Shown in pieces: positions 45,834 through 55,602 of a DNA stretch of 64,000 nucleotides. Source of the DNA: Chloroflexota bacterium (GTDB lineage: Bacteria; Chloroflexota; UBA11872); contig JAPOVQ010000019.1 of NCBI GenBank assembly GCA_026708035.1, forward strand, positions 27,224 to 91,223. The letters are read 5' to 3'. Positions within the stretch are counted from its first letter, which is position 1. Each line of letters opens with the position of its first letter. The notes below the pieces were generated by a model. That model worked only from the letters and a program-made list of their open reading frames with translations. It made no database searches and was not told where the DNA came from. A program made the position numbers and the translations under genes.

Positions 45834-46184
45834 ATGACGATCATCCGCTCGGAATCCAAGCCACTCGCACCGACGGATATGCCCGGACTCGAGGCCTGCG
45901 AGGCGCTCAACGCCGAAGCCGAGTCCGGCGCGCTCACCGCCGGCGCGTTCCTCCTGCGCCCCAACAGTGAGCTGCCGGTGCACCGCCACCGCATCGAGAA
46001 AGGCTTCTACGTCGTCGCAGGGACGGGCACGCTCTTGATTCGCGACGAGGAGCACGCCGTTTCGGCCGGCGACTTCCTTCTCGCGCCGGCATGGACGCCG
46101 CACGGCTTCCGCACCGGCGACGGCGAGACGCTGCACTGCGTCTACATGTACCCCGCGCTCGACCCCTGGACGGAAATGCTGTAG
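45834..46184 (+). CDS. Cupin-domain protein
   Basis: A 116-residue single-domain cupin. Motif 1 is ELPVHRHRIEKGFYVVAGTGTLLI (His-x-His and Glu metal ligands) and motif 2 is AGDFLLAPAWTPHGF (final His). These beta-barrels bind a metal and act as isomerases, dioxygenases or sensors. ATG 45834 has GGAG seven bases upstream. It is divergent from the ATP-grasp-like gene and no operon partner follows. Confidence 0.9.
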   Translation: MTIIRSESKPLAPTDMPGLEACEALNAEAESGALTAGAFLLRPNSELPVHRHRIEKGFYVVAGTGTLLIRDEEHAVSAGDFLLAPAWTPHGFRTGDGETLHCVYMYPALDPWTEML

Positions 46185-46218
46185 GTAGCCCTTCATCGAG
46201 CCACGCCGGATGCTTGGT

Positions 46219-46243
46219 GTAGGGGCGGGTTTCAAACCCGCCC
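46219..46243. repeat. Family A repeat
   Basis: GTAGGGGCGGGTTTCAAACC followed by CGCCC, a perfect GGGCGGGTTT/AAACCCGCCC hairpin, between the convergent cupin and GHL10-like genes. Confidence 0.85.
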
Positions 46244-46297
46244 CTCCCGGACAATGCGGGCGTCTCCGATATGGTGGAAGGTGGGTGCCCGCCCCGC

Positions 46298-48070
46298 CTA
46301 CTCCCCCGTCCCGTACGTCTCGAAGCTCCAGCCGTCCAACTCGCGGATGCGGGTCGTGGTGACCGCCAGTTCCGGCTCGCCGGCCGCGCGCCAGGCGCGA
46401 ATCTCGTCCACGTGCCCCAGGCGGCGCAGCGCCTCCCACGAGCCCGGCTTGTAAGGGCTCGTGTCCCAGAAGTAGAGGTTCTCCACGCCGGCGTCATACA
46501 GCGTGCCCGCACGCCGTCGGTAGTCGGCCGAAGCCAGCCCGCGCGGCATCACGTTCGGCGCCAGCCGCGTTCCCGTGCCTTGTGTCAGGCGTACCCACGG
46601 CTCGATGTCGGCCGGGTCGGTCCACGACTGCTGCGTGCTGCCCCACGCCGGGTGCGACGAGTAGGGAATCAGCGTGTCCACCAGGCCCTCGCGCGCCCAG
46701 GTGGGCGCGTCGATGCCGTAGAACAGGTTTTCGTCTTCGAATCCCGTCACGATGGCCGACACGGCAATCCGGGTCGTGCGACCCAGCCGCGCCGCTTCTT
46801 CGTCCAGCGTCGCCCGCAGCTCGCGCATGAACTGCGTCAGCGTCTCGGCGCGAAATGCCAGCCAGCGGGCATCGCGCGGGTCGAGCCGGCGCGGGTCCTG
46901 TCCATGGCGTTCCAGGAACCCTTCCACCAGCGGCGTCTCGTACTCTAGCACCGGCATGCGCCGGTTGAAGAACATGCACACCCCGTCGACGCCGTAGGCG
47001 GCGACCTCCCGAAACAGGCTCAGCACGTATGCGCGCGCCGCGGGGTGGCTGTAGGAGATGCGCGGCGTCGGGCGGCCCTGCCGGTCCATGCCGCGCTGCT
47101 CGGGGTGGTCGGCGATGTACGAGGCGTCGTGCAGGTCCGGCAGCGGCGGCGGCTCGTGGAAGCCTGCGACGCGGTAGCTGGCGTGCAGCTCCAGGCCCAC
47201 ATCGTGCGCGTGCTCCACGGCAATGCGCAGCGGGTCGATGCCCTTCTCCCGAAAGATGCGCCAGCTTTCCGCCACGAAGCGGTCGCCCTGGCGGCCGAAA
47301 TCCTGCGCCGTGTCGCACGTCGCCGGCTTGCCGATGGCGCTCAGGTAGTTGGTGCGGTCGCCAGCCGCGAACTCCCAGTAGATGCGCCCGAAATCGGAGT
47401 CCCGATAGGGCTCCAATTCGCGGCGAATCTCATCCGCCTCCGTCAGCCGATAGGACCAGTGCGGCCCGTGGGCGTCGTTGTGGGCGAAGAGGCGCCGTCG
47501 GCTGGAGTCGTCCCGATCGAGTTGGAGCGCGCGCACCTCGTCGTCGGCGAGCGGTACCAGCTTGACATAAGCAAGGGTCGCGTCCGATCCCTGCACCGAC
47601 CCCGGCGCATCCCCCGGCGTCACGCGCCAGTTGATCTGGCGAATCTCGAGCTGCTTGTCCGTCAGGTCCGCGACCGTCCAAAACAGCTCGGTGAACTCCT
47701 CGTTGTCGGCTGAGTGCGTGGTCCAGCCGGGCTCCAGCTCCGGTACCTGCAAAATCGAGAAGGCCGAGTCGCCGCTCAGCCGCACCGCCAGCCGGATGGT
47801 GGCGTCCGGAAACGTGTACGAACCGATGGAAATGGCATGCCAGCCCCGCGCGTTGAGCGGAAAGCTGATCGGCGGCGCGGCGGTTTCCGGGCCGGCGATC
47901 AGCAGCGTGCCGGCAAGGTCGCCCGCGGTGTACGCAACCGTCCGCCAGCGGCCCCGGGCGGCGCTGGCGCCGATGGCATCCGAGGGCTGGCACCGGTCCA
48001 GGTCGCAGCGGTAGTGCGCCGGCGCCCGCAGCCACCGGTCCGTGAGTCCGTCCCTGGGCGTTTCAGACAT
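46298..48070 (-). CDS. Hypothetical glycosyl-hydrolase-like protein (GHL10/DUF187-type barrel)
   Basis: A 590-residue protein. The N-terminal about 200 residues are beta-rich (sandwich domain). From RIAVEHAHDVGLELHASYRVAGF onward there is a TIM-barrel pattern of the GHL10 kind: SHPAARAYVLSLFREVAAYGVDGVCMFF, TRIAVSAIVTG, LVDTLIPYSSHPAW and GVENLYFWDTSPY. Such proteins are putative glycosidases. Catalytic acids could be the Glu in VLEYETPLVEG and the Asp of VDGVC, but this is a guess. No signal peptide is visible. Likely part of sugar use. Confidence 0.65.
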   Translation of the reverse strand: MSETPRDGLTDRWLRAPAHYRCDLDRCQPSDAIGASAARGRWRTVAYTAGDLAGTLLIAGPETAAPPISFPLNARGWHAISIGSYTFPDATIRLAVRLSGDSAFSILQVPELEPGWTTHSADNEEFTELFWTVADLTDKQLEIRQINWRVTPGDAPGSVQGSDATLAYVKLVPLADDEVRALQLDRDDSSRRRLFAHNDAHGPHWSYRLTEADEIRRELEPYRDSDFGRIYWEFAAGDRTNYLSAIGKPATCDTAQDFGRQGDRFVAESWRIFREKGIDPLRIAVEHAHDVGLELHASYRVAGFHEPPPLPDLHDASYIADHPEQRGMDRQGRPTPRISYSHPAARAYVLSLFREVAAYGVDGVCMFFNRRMPVLEYETPLVEGFLERHGQDPRRLDPRDARWLAFRAETLTQFMRELRATLDEEAARLGRTTRIAVSAIVTGFEDENLFYGIDAPTWAREGLVDTLIPYSSHPAWGSTQQSWTDPADIEPWVRLTQGTGTRLAPNVMPRGLASADYRRRAGTLYDAGVENLYFWDTSPYKPGSWEALRRLGHVDEIRAWRAAGEPELAVTTTRIRELDGWSFETYGTGE

Positions 48071-48102
48071 CTACGAGTCCTCTCGGTCGCTGCTTGTTCG
48101 GT

Positions 48103-48259
48103 GTAGGGGCGGGTCTCAGACCCGCCCGCTCGTGCTTATACAAACCCCTCGTCGAGAGAGGGTATCGAGCATCGCTTGTCGCCGCGCTCGTCCGGCTCCT
48201 TCTCCCCAGGGACGCATTTGCACAACCCCTCCGTCATTCCGGCGCAGGCCGGAATCCAG
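48103..48259. repeat. Family A and D repeats
   Basis: A at 48103-48128 and D (CGTCATTCCGGCGCAGGCCG and on) at 48231-48259, separated by sequence without gene signs. They lie between the GHL10-like gene and the glpX gene. Confidence 0.85.
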
Positions 48260-48343
48260 TCCGGCTGCACCAAGAGTCGCGATGGAGGCTTCCGGTAAAG
48301 CATGCCCCGTAGCCGATACGGGGATTACAGGGAAACCCCGCAC

Positions 48344-49333
48344 CTACGTCGGCCCCAAACGCACCGGGCCGAGATTCGCGCGGTCGAGAATCTGGATGCT
48401 GTCCACGAAGCGAATCACCGACGACGGCAAGTCCATCACGAGTGAATGGGTGCGCGCGCCGCCGCCGAAGAAGCGCACGCCCCGCAGCAGGTCCCCGTCG
48501 GTCACGCCGGTGATCGCCACCGCAAGCTGGTTGCCGCTCGCCAGGTCTTCGGTGCGGAGGATGCGTTCCTCGGCGTCGGAGACGCCCATCGCAGCCAGCC
48601 GCTCCCGGTCCGCCTCGTCCCGCGGCTTGAACCGGCCCTGGATCTCTCCGCCGAGGCAGCGCAGCGCCGCCGCGGCCAGCACGCCTTCGGGCGCGCCGCC
48701 GATGCCCATCACCGCATGGTCGGCGGTTCCCGCCACGGCCACCGACACCGCCGCCGTAAGGTCGCCGTCGCTGATGAGCTTGATGCGTGCGCCGGCCGTG
48801 CGAATCTCCTCGATCAGCGACGCATGGCGCGGCCGATCCAGCACCACAACCGTCAGATCGGCGATTCCTCGTCGCAGCGTGCCGGCGATGATCTGCAGGT
48901 TTTCGCGGACCGAGTAGTCCAGGCTCACGCGGCCGGCCGCCGGCGGACCGACGATCAGCTTGTCCATGTAGGTATCCGGCGCGTTCAGCAGCCCGCCGCG
49001 CTCCGCGATGGCCATGGTGGCCACGGCGTTGGGGAGTCCGCCGGCCACCAGGTTGGTGCCTTCCAGCGGATCGACCGCAATATCGAACGGCGTGCCGGTC
49101 TCCGGCCCGACGGTCTCGCCAATGAAGAGCATCGGCGCTTCATCCCGCTCGCCCTCGCCGATCACGATGCGGCCCGCCAGTCCGACCTGGTCGAGCGCGG
49201 TGCGCATGGCATCCACGGCCAGCGAGTCGGCGTGCTTGCCGTCGCCGTGCCCCATGGCGCGGGCCGCGGCCACGGCGCCCGCTTCCGTCACCCGGGCCAG
49301 GGCCGAGGCGGCCGGACGATTAGCGACGATCAC
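48344..49333 (-). CDS. glpX: Class II fructose-1,6-bisphosphatase
   Basis: A 329-residue sugar phosphatase that converts fructose-1,6-bisphosphate to fructose-6-phosphate in gluconeogenesis or the Calvin/RuMP-type cycles. Signatures: GHGDGKHADSLAVDAM, RIVIGEGERDEAP (metal-binding Glu), FDIAVDPLEGTNL (DPLEGT, substrate binding) and GIGGAPEGVLAAAAL. The length is the family norm. GTG start at 49333. It stands alone, so general carbon metabolism rather than glycerol use is its likely setting. Confidence 0.95.
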   Translation of the reverse strand: MIVANRPAASALARVTEAGAVAAARAMGHGDGKHADSLAVDAMRTALDQVGLAGRIVIGEGERDEAPMLFIGETVGPETGTPFDIAVDPLEGTNLVAGGLPNAVATMAIAERGGLLNAPDTYMDKLIVGPPAAGRVSLDYSVRENLQIIAGTLRRGIADLTVVVLDRPRHASLIEEIRTAGARIKLISDGDLTAAVSVAVAGTADHAVMGIGGAPEGVLAAAALRCLGGEIQGRFKPRDEADRERLAAMGVSDAEERILRTEDLASGNQLAVAITGVTDGDLLRGVRFFGGGARTHSLVMDLPSSVIRFVDSIQILDRANLGPVRLGPT

Positions 49334-49490
49334 GAATCAGCGTCTCCCAGCGCGTTCGCGCGGCCAATTGTGCCTTCGCGGGTGGGTGCTTCCCACCTCA
49401 TGCCATGCACCGCGGCGGCCCACGCTGAGTCCGTCATTCCCCCGAATGGAGACCTCTTTGCAGTCCATCCCGAGGAGCCTGGAGAGCAGG

Positions 49491-49538
49491 CCCGGTTCCC
49501 TCTCCCTTGATGGGAGAGGGTTAGGGTGAGGGTGATCC
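49491..49538. repeat. Family C repeat
   Basis: GGTTCCCTCTCCCTTGATGG and GGAGAGGGTTAGGGTGAGGG, almost the same as the copy before the siroheme gene, in the gap between glpX and sufU on the minus strand. Confidence 0.85.
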
Positions 49539-49588
49539 GAGGCCCGGGTGCGGGATGTCGCCCACCGCCCCATGCCCAGCCGCTCGCA

Positions 49589-50053
49589 CTATTCGCGATG
49601 GTGCGCCTCGACCGGCTTGCCGCCGGAGTCGACGAACTGCTTCAGCCCCAGCTGCAGCGTGTTCCACCCCAGCACGGCGCACTTGATCCGCACCGGAAAC
49701 TGCCGCACGCCTTCCAGCGCGATGCCGTCGCCCAACAGTTCCTCATCGGGCTCCTCGCCCTCCAGCATCATGCCGCGCAGCGCCTGGATGATTTCGTCAA
49801 CCTCTCCAATCGGCCGGCCCTCGATCGCTTCCGTCATGATCGACGCCGACGCCTGGCTGATGGAGCACCCATGGCCGTCAAAGCGCACGTCGGTGACCGT
49901 CCCGTCCGCGATTTCGAGCCAGAGCGTGACCTCGTCGCCGCAGAGCGGATTGGCCCCCTCCACCACCACGTCAGCGTCGTGCAGCGTGCCGCGATTCCGC
50001 GGACGCTTGTAGTGATCCATGATCACTTCGCGATAGAGGTCGTCGAGCGCCAT
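49589..50053 (-). CDS. sufU: SufU-type Fe-S cluster assembly scaffold
   Basis: A 154-residue IscU-like protein that receives sulfur from SufS. Zn/Fe-S ligands are Cys38 and Asp40 in NPLCGD, Cys63 in GHGCSISQAS and Cys125 in RIKCAVLGW. An insertion of about 20 residues between the second and third ligands (RGMMLEGEEPDEELLGDGIA) marks SufU rather than IscU. Last gene of the suf operon, one base after the sufS stop. Confidence 0.95.
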   Translation of the reverse strand: MALDDLYREVIMDHYKRPRNRGTLHDADVVVEGANPLCGDEVTLWLEIADGTVTDVRFDGHGCSISQASASIMTEAIEGRPIGEVDEIIQALRGMMLEGEEPDEELLGDGIALEGVRQFPVRIKCAVLGWNTLQLGLKQFVDSGGKPVEAHHRE

Positions 50054-50054
50054 C

Positions 50055-51332
50055 TCAGATCGTGCCGAAGAAGCGCTGCGCCTTGTCCACGCCCTCGACC
50101 AGCCGGTCGATCTCGTCCGTCGTGTTGTACAGATACACGCTCGCGCGCGCGGTGGCGTGAACGCCCAGCTTGCGCATCAGCGGCTGCGCGCAGTGGTGCC
50201 CGGCGCGGATGGCGATGCCCTCGCCGTCGAGCACCGTCCCCACATCGTGCGGGTGCAGGTCATCCACCGTGAACGACACCACCCCGCCGCGTTCTCCGTC
50301 CGCGTCCGGCCCATGCACCGACACGCCGGGCATGTCGCTGAGCAGGTTGACCGCATAGGCCCCGACCTGGCGCGCATGCGCGTTGATCGCGTCCATGCCC
50401 ACTTGCTCGAGATAGTCCACGGCCACGCCCAGCCCGATAGCGCCGGCGATGTTGGGAGTGCCGCCCTCGAACTTGTCCGGCAGATCCGCCCAGGTGGACG
50501 ACTCCAGCTCCACCATGCGAATCATGCTCCCGCCGAAGTGCGCGGGCTCCATCGCTTCCAGCAGGTTCTCCTTGCCGTACAGGACGCCGATGCCCGTCGG
50601 GCCGGCCATCTTGTGGCCGGAGAACGTCAGGTAGTCAACGTCCAGCGCCTGCACGTCCACCGGCATGTGCGGCGCCGATTGCGCCCCGTCGACGGCGATC
50701 ACCGCGCCGTGCTCATGGGCCAGGCGGGCCATTTCGGCCACCGGCGCAATCACGCCGAGGACGTTGGAGACGTGGTGCACGGCCACCAGTTTGGTCTGTG
50801 GTCCCAGCATTCCGCCGTAGGCGTCGAGGTCGATCACGCCCGCGTCGTCCGTGGGGATGAATCGCAGGCGCGCGCCGCGCCGCTTCGCCAGCGCCTGCCA
50901 GGGCACCAGGTTGCTGTGGTGCTCGACCTCGGTGAGCAGAATCTCGTCGTCCGAGGCAATGTTCTCGTCGCCCCAGCCGCGCGCGAGCATGTTGATGCCG
51001 TCCGTCGTGCCGCGCGTGAAGATCACCTCGTGCGGGCGCCGGGCATTGATGAATCTGGCAATCCGCACCCGCGCGTCCTCGTAGGCCGCCGTGCCCTTCT
51101 CGCTCAGGTAGTGGATGCCGCGGTGGATGTTCGCGTTCGTTGTCGTGTAGTAGTCGTGGACGGCGTCGATCACGATTTGCGGCTTCTGCGAGGTCGCCGC
51201 GTTGTCCAGGTAGACCAGCGGCTTGCCGCGCACCTCTTGGGTCAGGATGGGGAAATCGCGCCGCAGCGCCACGGCGTCGAGCGGGGCGGCGCGGTCGGCT
51301 GGCGCGACGGCGCCGCGGGTCGATGGGCTCAT
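50055..51332 (-). CDS. sufS: SufS-type cysteine desulfurase
   Basis: A 425-residue PLP enzyme that strips sulfur from cysteine. The PLP lysine is in TFSGHKMAGPTGIGVLYG, the active-site cysteine in RAGHHCAQPLM, and the group II pattern RGIHYLSEKGTAAYEDAR is present. The N-terminus PLVYLDNAATSQKP is typical of SufS. It is read with SufU and the rest of the suf genes, four bases after the Rieske gene stop. Confidence 0.96.
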   Translation of the reverse strand: MSPSTRGAVAPADRAAPLDAVALRRDFPILTQEVRGKPLVYLDNAATSQKPQIVIDAVHDYYTTTNANIHRGIHYLSEKGTAAYEDARVRIARFINARRPHEVIFTRGTTDGINMLARGWGDENIASDDEILLTEVEHHSNLVPWQALAKRRGARLRFIPTDDAGVIDLDAYGGMLGPQTKLVAVHHVSNVLGVIAPVAEMARLAHEHGAVIAVDGAQSAPHMPVDVQALDVDYLTFSGHKMAGPTGIGVLYGKENLLEAMEPAHFGGSMIRMVELESSTWADLPDKFEGGTPNIAGAIGLGVAVDYLEQVGMDAINAHARQVGAYAVNLLSDMPGVSVHGPDADGERGGVVSFTVDDLHPHDVGTVLDGEGIAIRAGHHCAQPLMRKLGVHATARASVYLYNTTDEIDRLVEGVDKAQRFFGTI

Positions 51333-51335
51333 GTC

Positions 51336-51677
51336 CTAAGTATCGAACAACACCAGGATTCGGCCCTGCTCGACTTTCGTCTCGTAGACTTGCACCGGCA
51401 GGATGGCCGGCAGGGTTCGCGGCCGGCCGGTGCGCACGTCGAAGTGGGAGCTGTGTCTGGGACAGCGGATCGTGCCTGCCGACGGGTTGAAGTCACCCTC
51501 CGACAAGTAGGCCTCGTCATGCGTGCACAGGTCGTCCATGGCGAAGATCTGGCCGTCGACGTTGTATAGGCCCACCGGCTCGCCATCGAAATCCACCGCC
51601 GCCTTGGCGCCCGCGGGAACCGATTCGATTGGGCCGACGTCCACGTAGCCGCCCGCCGCCTGCCCTGGTTGGGTCAC
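51336..51677 (-). CDS. Rieske [2Fe-2S] ferredoxin in the suf operon
   Basis: A 113-residue Rieske protein. Ligands Cys51 and His53 (CTHDEAYLSEG) and Cys72 and His75 (CPRHSSHFD) are complete. The short, non-membrane form is that of soluble electron carriers to oxygenases. It sits between sufD and sufS with gaps of three bases on each side, so it is co-produced with the assembly machinery and may be an electron donor or test client for it. Confidence 0.93.
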   Translation of the reverse strand: MTQPGQAAGGYVDVGPIESVPAGAKAAVDFDGEPVGLYNVDGQIFAMDDLCTHDEAYLSEGDFNPSAGTIRCPRHSSHFDVRTGRPRTLPAILPVQVYETKVEQGRILVLFDT

Positions 51678-51680
51678 GCC

Positions 51681-53006
51681 TCAGATTCCCGTCGCGCCGT
51701 CGTTGCTCGCCGCGGGCGCGGTCAGGACCTCGCGCAGCACGTCGCGCACGCCGTCGTGGGGCACGCGGTCCAGCACCGCCTCGAAATAGCCCTCCACGAT
51801 CAGCTCTCGCGCTTGCGCCTGGGTGAGGCCGCGGGAGCACAGGTAGTACAGGTGGCTCGGCTCCAGCGTCGACGTGGTCGCGCCGTGGGTGCAGCGCACA
51901 TCGTCCGCCATGATCTCGAGCCGTGGAATCGAGTCGGCGCGCGTGCCGCTGTTCAGCAGCAAGTTGCGGTTGTTTTGGTAGGCGTTGGTGCGTTGGGCTT
52001 TGGGATCTACCACGATCGTGCCGGCGTAGACCGAGCGCGCCCGGCCGTCGAGCACCCCGGCGAATAGCAGGTCGCTCGTGCCATCCGGCGCCAGGTGACC
52101 CTGCGTGGTGTGGTGATCCACGAACTGCCGGCTGCCAAGCCGGAAGGCCCCGTTCATCACCACGCTGGCGCCGGGTTCGGTCAGGCTCGCCTCGACGCGG
52201 GCCTTGTGAAATCGTCCCCCGACGGTCACGTTGGTGCTGGTGAACGTGGCGTCGCGGCCCACGACGGCGTGCTGCGACAGGATCGATCGCGTGCCGGGCG
52301 ACAGGCCCTGAACGTGGGTGAAGGTGAGGTGGGAGCCGGATTCGGCGAACAGCTCGGTCGCCCCATTGACGAGCGCCGGCGCGTCGGTCGCCGCGTCTGC
52401 CCACCACTCCACGATTGTCGCCTGCGCGCCTTCGCCGAGCGAGGCCAGCACGTGCGGCTGCCGCAGCGCGGCGTCGTCACAGGCCACCACCAGAATCGGT
52501 TGCGCCAGCGCAGCGCCCCGCGGCACGTGCACCAGGGCGCCGCCCTGCCACAGCGCCGCGTTGAGGGCTTGAAACTTGCCTTGCTCCGGGGTGATGGCGG
52601 TCGTGCTCAGGCGTTCGCGCACCAGCTCCGGGTGCGTGCGCGCGGCCTTCGCCAGGTCCAGCGCCACCACGCCCGCGTCACGGGCCTCCGGGCTGATGTC
52701 GACCACGCGAGCGCCGCCGGCGCTTAACAGCAGCGTGACGCTGGGCGCCAGCGCTGCCGCGGGCACCGTTGAAGGCACTCGGCCAACGCCATCCAGCGGC
52801 GGCGCCGGCGTCAGCGACTCCCACCGCAGCCACCGCAAATCGGTGCGCCGCCACTCCTCGTCGGTGCGTCCGGGGTTCGGCGTCGCCTCGTAGACGTCCC
52901 ACGCGGCTCGGCGGTGCGCGCGAAGCCAGTCCGGCTCCTGACCCGAGTCGGCGACCTCGTCCACCGCGCGACGCGTCAAACCTGGCGCCCGCGCGTCAAT
53001 CGCCAT
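51681..53006 (-). CDS. sufD: SufD, Fe-S assembly scaffold subunit
   Basis: A 441-residue beta-helix protein of the SufBCD complex. The C-terminal family end HGATTSTLEPSHLYYLCSRGLTQAQARELIVEGYFE is clear, and ALNAALWQGGALVHVPRGAAL and GRDATFTSTNVTVGGRF form the helix. ATG 53006 has GAAGGA about nine bases upstream and is chosen over GTG 53030. It is 60 bases downstream of sufB. Confidence 0.95.
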   Translation of the reverse strand: MAIDARAPGLTRRAVDEVADSGQEPDWLRAHRRAAWDVYEATPNPGRTDEEWRRTDLRWLRWESLTPAPPLDGVGRVPSTVPAAALAPSVTLLLSAGGARVVDISPEARDAGVVALDLAKAARTHPELVRERLSTTAITPEQGKFQALNAALWQGGALVHVPRGAALAQPILVVACDDAALRQPHVLASLGEGAQATIVEWWADAATDAPALVNGATELFAESGSHLTFTHVQGLSPGTRSILSQHAVVGRDATFTSTNVTVGGRFHKARVEASLTEPGASVVMNGAFRLGSRQFVDHHTTQGHLAPDGTSDLLFAGVLDGRARSVYAGTIVVDPKAQRTNAYQNNRNLLLNSGTRADSIPRLEIMADDVRCTHGATTSTLEPSHLYYLCSRGLTQAQARELIVEGYFEAVLDRVPHDGVRDVLREVLTAPAASNDGATGI

Positions 53007-53066
53007 GCGCGAGCGTCCTTCGTTGGTCACCGGCCCGGATGCTGAGCCTGCTCGGGTCCAGTCGGG

Positions 53067-54470
53067 CTATCCGATCGAGCCTTCCATTTGCAGCTCGATC
53101 AGGCGATTCATCTCGACGGCGTATTCCATCGGCAGCTCGCGCACGATGGGCTCGATGAAGCCGCTCACCACCATCGCCATGGCCTGCTCTTCGGTCAGCC
53201 CGCGGCTCATCAGGTAGAAAAGCTGCTGCTCGCCGATCTTGCTCACCGTGGCCTCGTGTTGCACGGCGGTGTTGCTTTCCTCGATATCCATGTAGGGATA
53301 GGTGTCCGACCGCGACTCGTCGTCGAACAGCAGCGCGTCGCACACCACGTTCGACTTCGAGCGCTCCGCGCCCGGCAGCACGCTCACGTGGCCGCGGTAG
53401 CCGGCGCGACCGCCGGCCCGGCTGATCGACTTGGACGTGATGATCGACGACGTGTCCGGCGCGGCGTGCACCATCTTGGCCCCGGCGTCCTGGTGCTGAC
53501 CCTCGCTCGCGAAGGCGATCGACAGCACCTCGCCGTGCGCGCCAGGCTCCATCAGGTAGACCGCCGGGTACTTCATGGTGACCTTGCTGCCCAGGTTGCC
53601 GTCGATCCACTCCATGGTCGCGTCGCGGTAGGCCACCGCGCGCTTCGTCACCAGGTTGAAGACATCCGTCGACCAGTTCTGGATCGTCGTGTAGCGGCAG
53701 CGCGCGCCTTCCTTGACGACGATCTCGACCACCGCCGAGTGCAGCGAGTCCGTGGCGTAGATCGGCGCCGTGCAGCCCTCGACGTAGTGCACGTAGGCGC
53801 CCGGCTCAACGACGATCAGGGTGCGCTCGAACTGCCCCATGTTCTCCGCGTTGATGCGGAAATACGCCTGCAGCGGCACCTCGACCTTCACGCCGGCCGG
53901 GACGTAGACGAAGCTCCCGCCGCTCCACACCGCGCTGTTGAGCGCCGCAAACTTGTTGTCGCCGTTGGGAATGATCGTGCCGAAGTACTCGCGCACGATG
54001 TCCGGGTGCTCGCGCAGCCCCGAGTCCATGTCCAGGAACACCACGCCCTCGCGCTCCAGGTCCTCGCGGATGCTGTGGTAGACGACTTCCGAGTCGTACT
54101 GCGCGCCCACGCCGGCCAGGAACTTGCGCTCCGCCTCGGGAATGCCCAGGCGGTCGAACGTGTTCTTGATGTCGTCCGGCACGTCGTCCCAACTGCGCGC
54201 CTGCCGGTCTTGGGGGCGGATGTAGTAGTAAATGTCGTCGAAGTCGATGCGTGACAGGTCGGCGCCCCAGGTCGGCACCGGCTTGCGCTCGAACTGCTGC
54301 AGCGACTCCAGCCGGAACTCGAGCATCCACTCCGGCTCATCCTTCTGGCGGGAGATCTCACGCACGATGTCGGCGCTGAGCCCCTTGGGCGACTTGTAGA
54401 CCGGCTTGATGTCGTCATGGAACCCGAACTTGTAGCTATCGAGACCAATGTCCGCCGACTTCACCGCCAT
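53067..54470 (-). CDS. sufB: SufB, Fe-S assembly scaffold subunit
   Basis: A 467-residue protein that carries the nascent cluster. [45 protein letters not shown] and [20 protein letters not shown] are diagnostic, and the late [34 protein letters not shown] region holds conserved residues including Cys. Length is standard. It follows sufC by three bases. Confidence 0.97.
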   Translation of the reverse strand: MAVKSADIGLDSYKFGFHDDIKPVYKSPKGLSADIVREISRQKDEPEWMLEFRLESLQQFERKPVPTWGADLSRIDFDDIYYYIRPQDRQARSWDDVPDDIKNTFDRLGIPEAERKFLAGVGAQYDSEVVYHSIREDLEREGVVFLDMDSGLREHPDIVREYFGTIIPNGDNKFAALNSAVWSGGSFVYVPAGVKVEVPLQAYFRINAENMGQFERTLIVVEPGAYVHYVEGCTAPIYATDSLHSAVVEIVVKEGARCRYTTIQNWSTDVFNLVTKRAVAYRDATMEWIDGNLGSKVTMKYPAVYLMEPGAHGEVLSIAFASEGQHQDAGAKMVHAAPDTSSIITSKSISRAGGRAGYRGHVSVLPGAERSKSNVVCDALLFDDESRSDTYPYMDIEESNTAVQHEATVSKIGEQQLFYLMSRGLTEEQAMAMVVSGFIEPIVRELPMEYAVEMNRLIELQMEGSIG

Positions 54471-54473
54471 TCG

Positions 54474-55238
54474 CTATGCCTCCTGTGCCGCGGTCATGGC
54501 CTCGTAGCCGCTCTCGTCAAGCTCCAGTGCGAGTTGCTTGTCGCCGGTGCGCGCGATGCGTCCGTCGATGAGCACGTGCACCACGTCCGGCACGATGTAG
54601 TTCAGCAGCCGCTGGTAGTGCGTGATGACCAGGGTGGCCATGTCCGCGCCGCGCAGCGTATTGACCCCGTCGGCCACGATGCGCAGGGCGTCGATGTCCA
54701 GGCCCGAGTCCGTCTCGTCGAGGATGGCGAGTTCAGGCTGCAGCACCGCCATTTGCAGGATTTCGTTGCGCTTCTTCTCCCCGCCGGAGAAGCCCTCGTT
54801 CAGGTAGCGGCTGGCGAACTTCATGTCCATGCGCAGCAGCCGCATTTTCTCCATCATCAGCCGGCGAAACTCCATGGCCGAGATTTCGTCCTCGCGCTGC
54901 GCGTTGAGCGCCATGCGCAGGAAGTTGGACACGCGCACGCCGGTGATCTCGGACGGGTACTGAAACGCCATGAACATGCCCAGCCGCGCGCGCTCGTCGG
55001 TGGCCAGCTCCAGGATGTCCTGGCCCTTGAACGTCACGCTGCCGCCGGTGACCTCGAATGCGGGGTGGCCCATCAGCGTGTTGGCCAGGGTGCTCTTGCC
55101 CGAGCCATTGGGGCCCATGAGCGCATGCACCTCGCCCTTGGGCACGTGCAAATCGATGCCCTTGAGAATCGGCATACCGTCGACGTTGACGTGCAAGTCT
55201 TGGATGACAAGCGCGTCGGCGCCGCTGCCGTTATGCAT
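54474..55238 (-). CDS. sufC: SufC, Fe-S assembly ATPase
   Basis: A 254-residue ABC-type ATPase that drives SufB-SufD. Walker A GPNGSGKSTLANTLMGHP, Walker B LAILDETDSGLDIDALR and the conserved NEGFSGGEKKRNEILQMA signature. ATG 55238 (MHNGSGADAL) has GAGG seven bases upstream; the frame up to 55325 is not needed. First gene of the suf operon; no SufR-type regulator is seen upstream. Confidence 0.96.
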   Translation of the reverse strand: MHNGSGADALVIQDLHVNVDGMPILKGIDLHVPKGEVHALMGPNGSGKSTLANTLMGHPAFEVTGGSVTFKGQDILELATDERARLGMFMAFQYPSEITGVRVSNFLRMALNAQREDEISAMEFRRLMMEKMRLLRMDMKFASRYLNEGFSGGEKKRNEILQMAVLQPELAILDETDSGLDIDALRIVADGVNTLRGADMATLVITHYQRLLNYIVPDVVHVLIDGRIARTGDKQLALELDESGYEAMTAAQEA

Positions 55239-55446
55239 GTTGCAGCCTCGGTCGTCGCAGGTTAGTGAGGTCCTCTCCGGCTCCGGGGCGTCGGATAAGT
55301 CGGGGCGCACAACGCCCGGAGCCACCTAATCGAAGCTATCACCGCGTACCGTTCGCCCGCAAATATAGACAGGAATTTCTGCGAAAAAGCCAAGGCAATC
55401 AGCGAACAAACTCCTTCCCCCTGGAAGGAGACCGTCAAAAAGTCCG

Positions 55447-55472
55447 GTAGGGGCGGGTCTCAGACCCGCCCG
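55447..55472. repeat. Family A repeat upstream of kamA and suf
   Basis: GTAGGGGCGGGTCTCAGACC and CGCCCG in the 360-base gap between the divergent suf operon and the aminomutase gene. An AT-rich stretch at about 55355-55400 is the most likely place for the suf promoter. No other gene is seen there. Confidence 0.8.
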
Positions 55473-55602
55473 ACGCCGAGCATCCGGTCCAACCACCCAC
55501 CCCACTACGCACCCACCGCCCTGGTTTCGTAGGCTTGGGCCGATACGCGAACGGCGATGGCGGCCGCAGGTGGCCGGCACGGCGTACGCACCCCAAGGAG
55601 CC

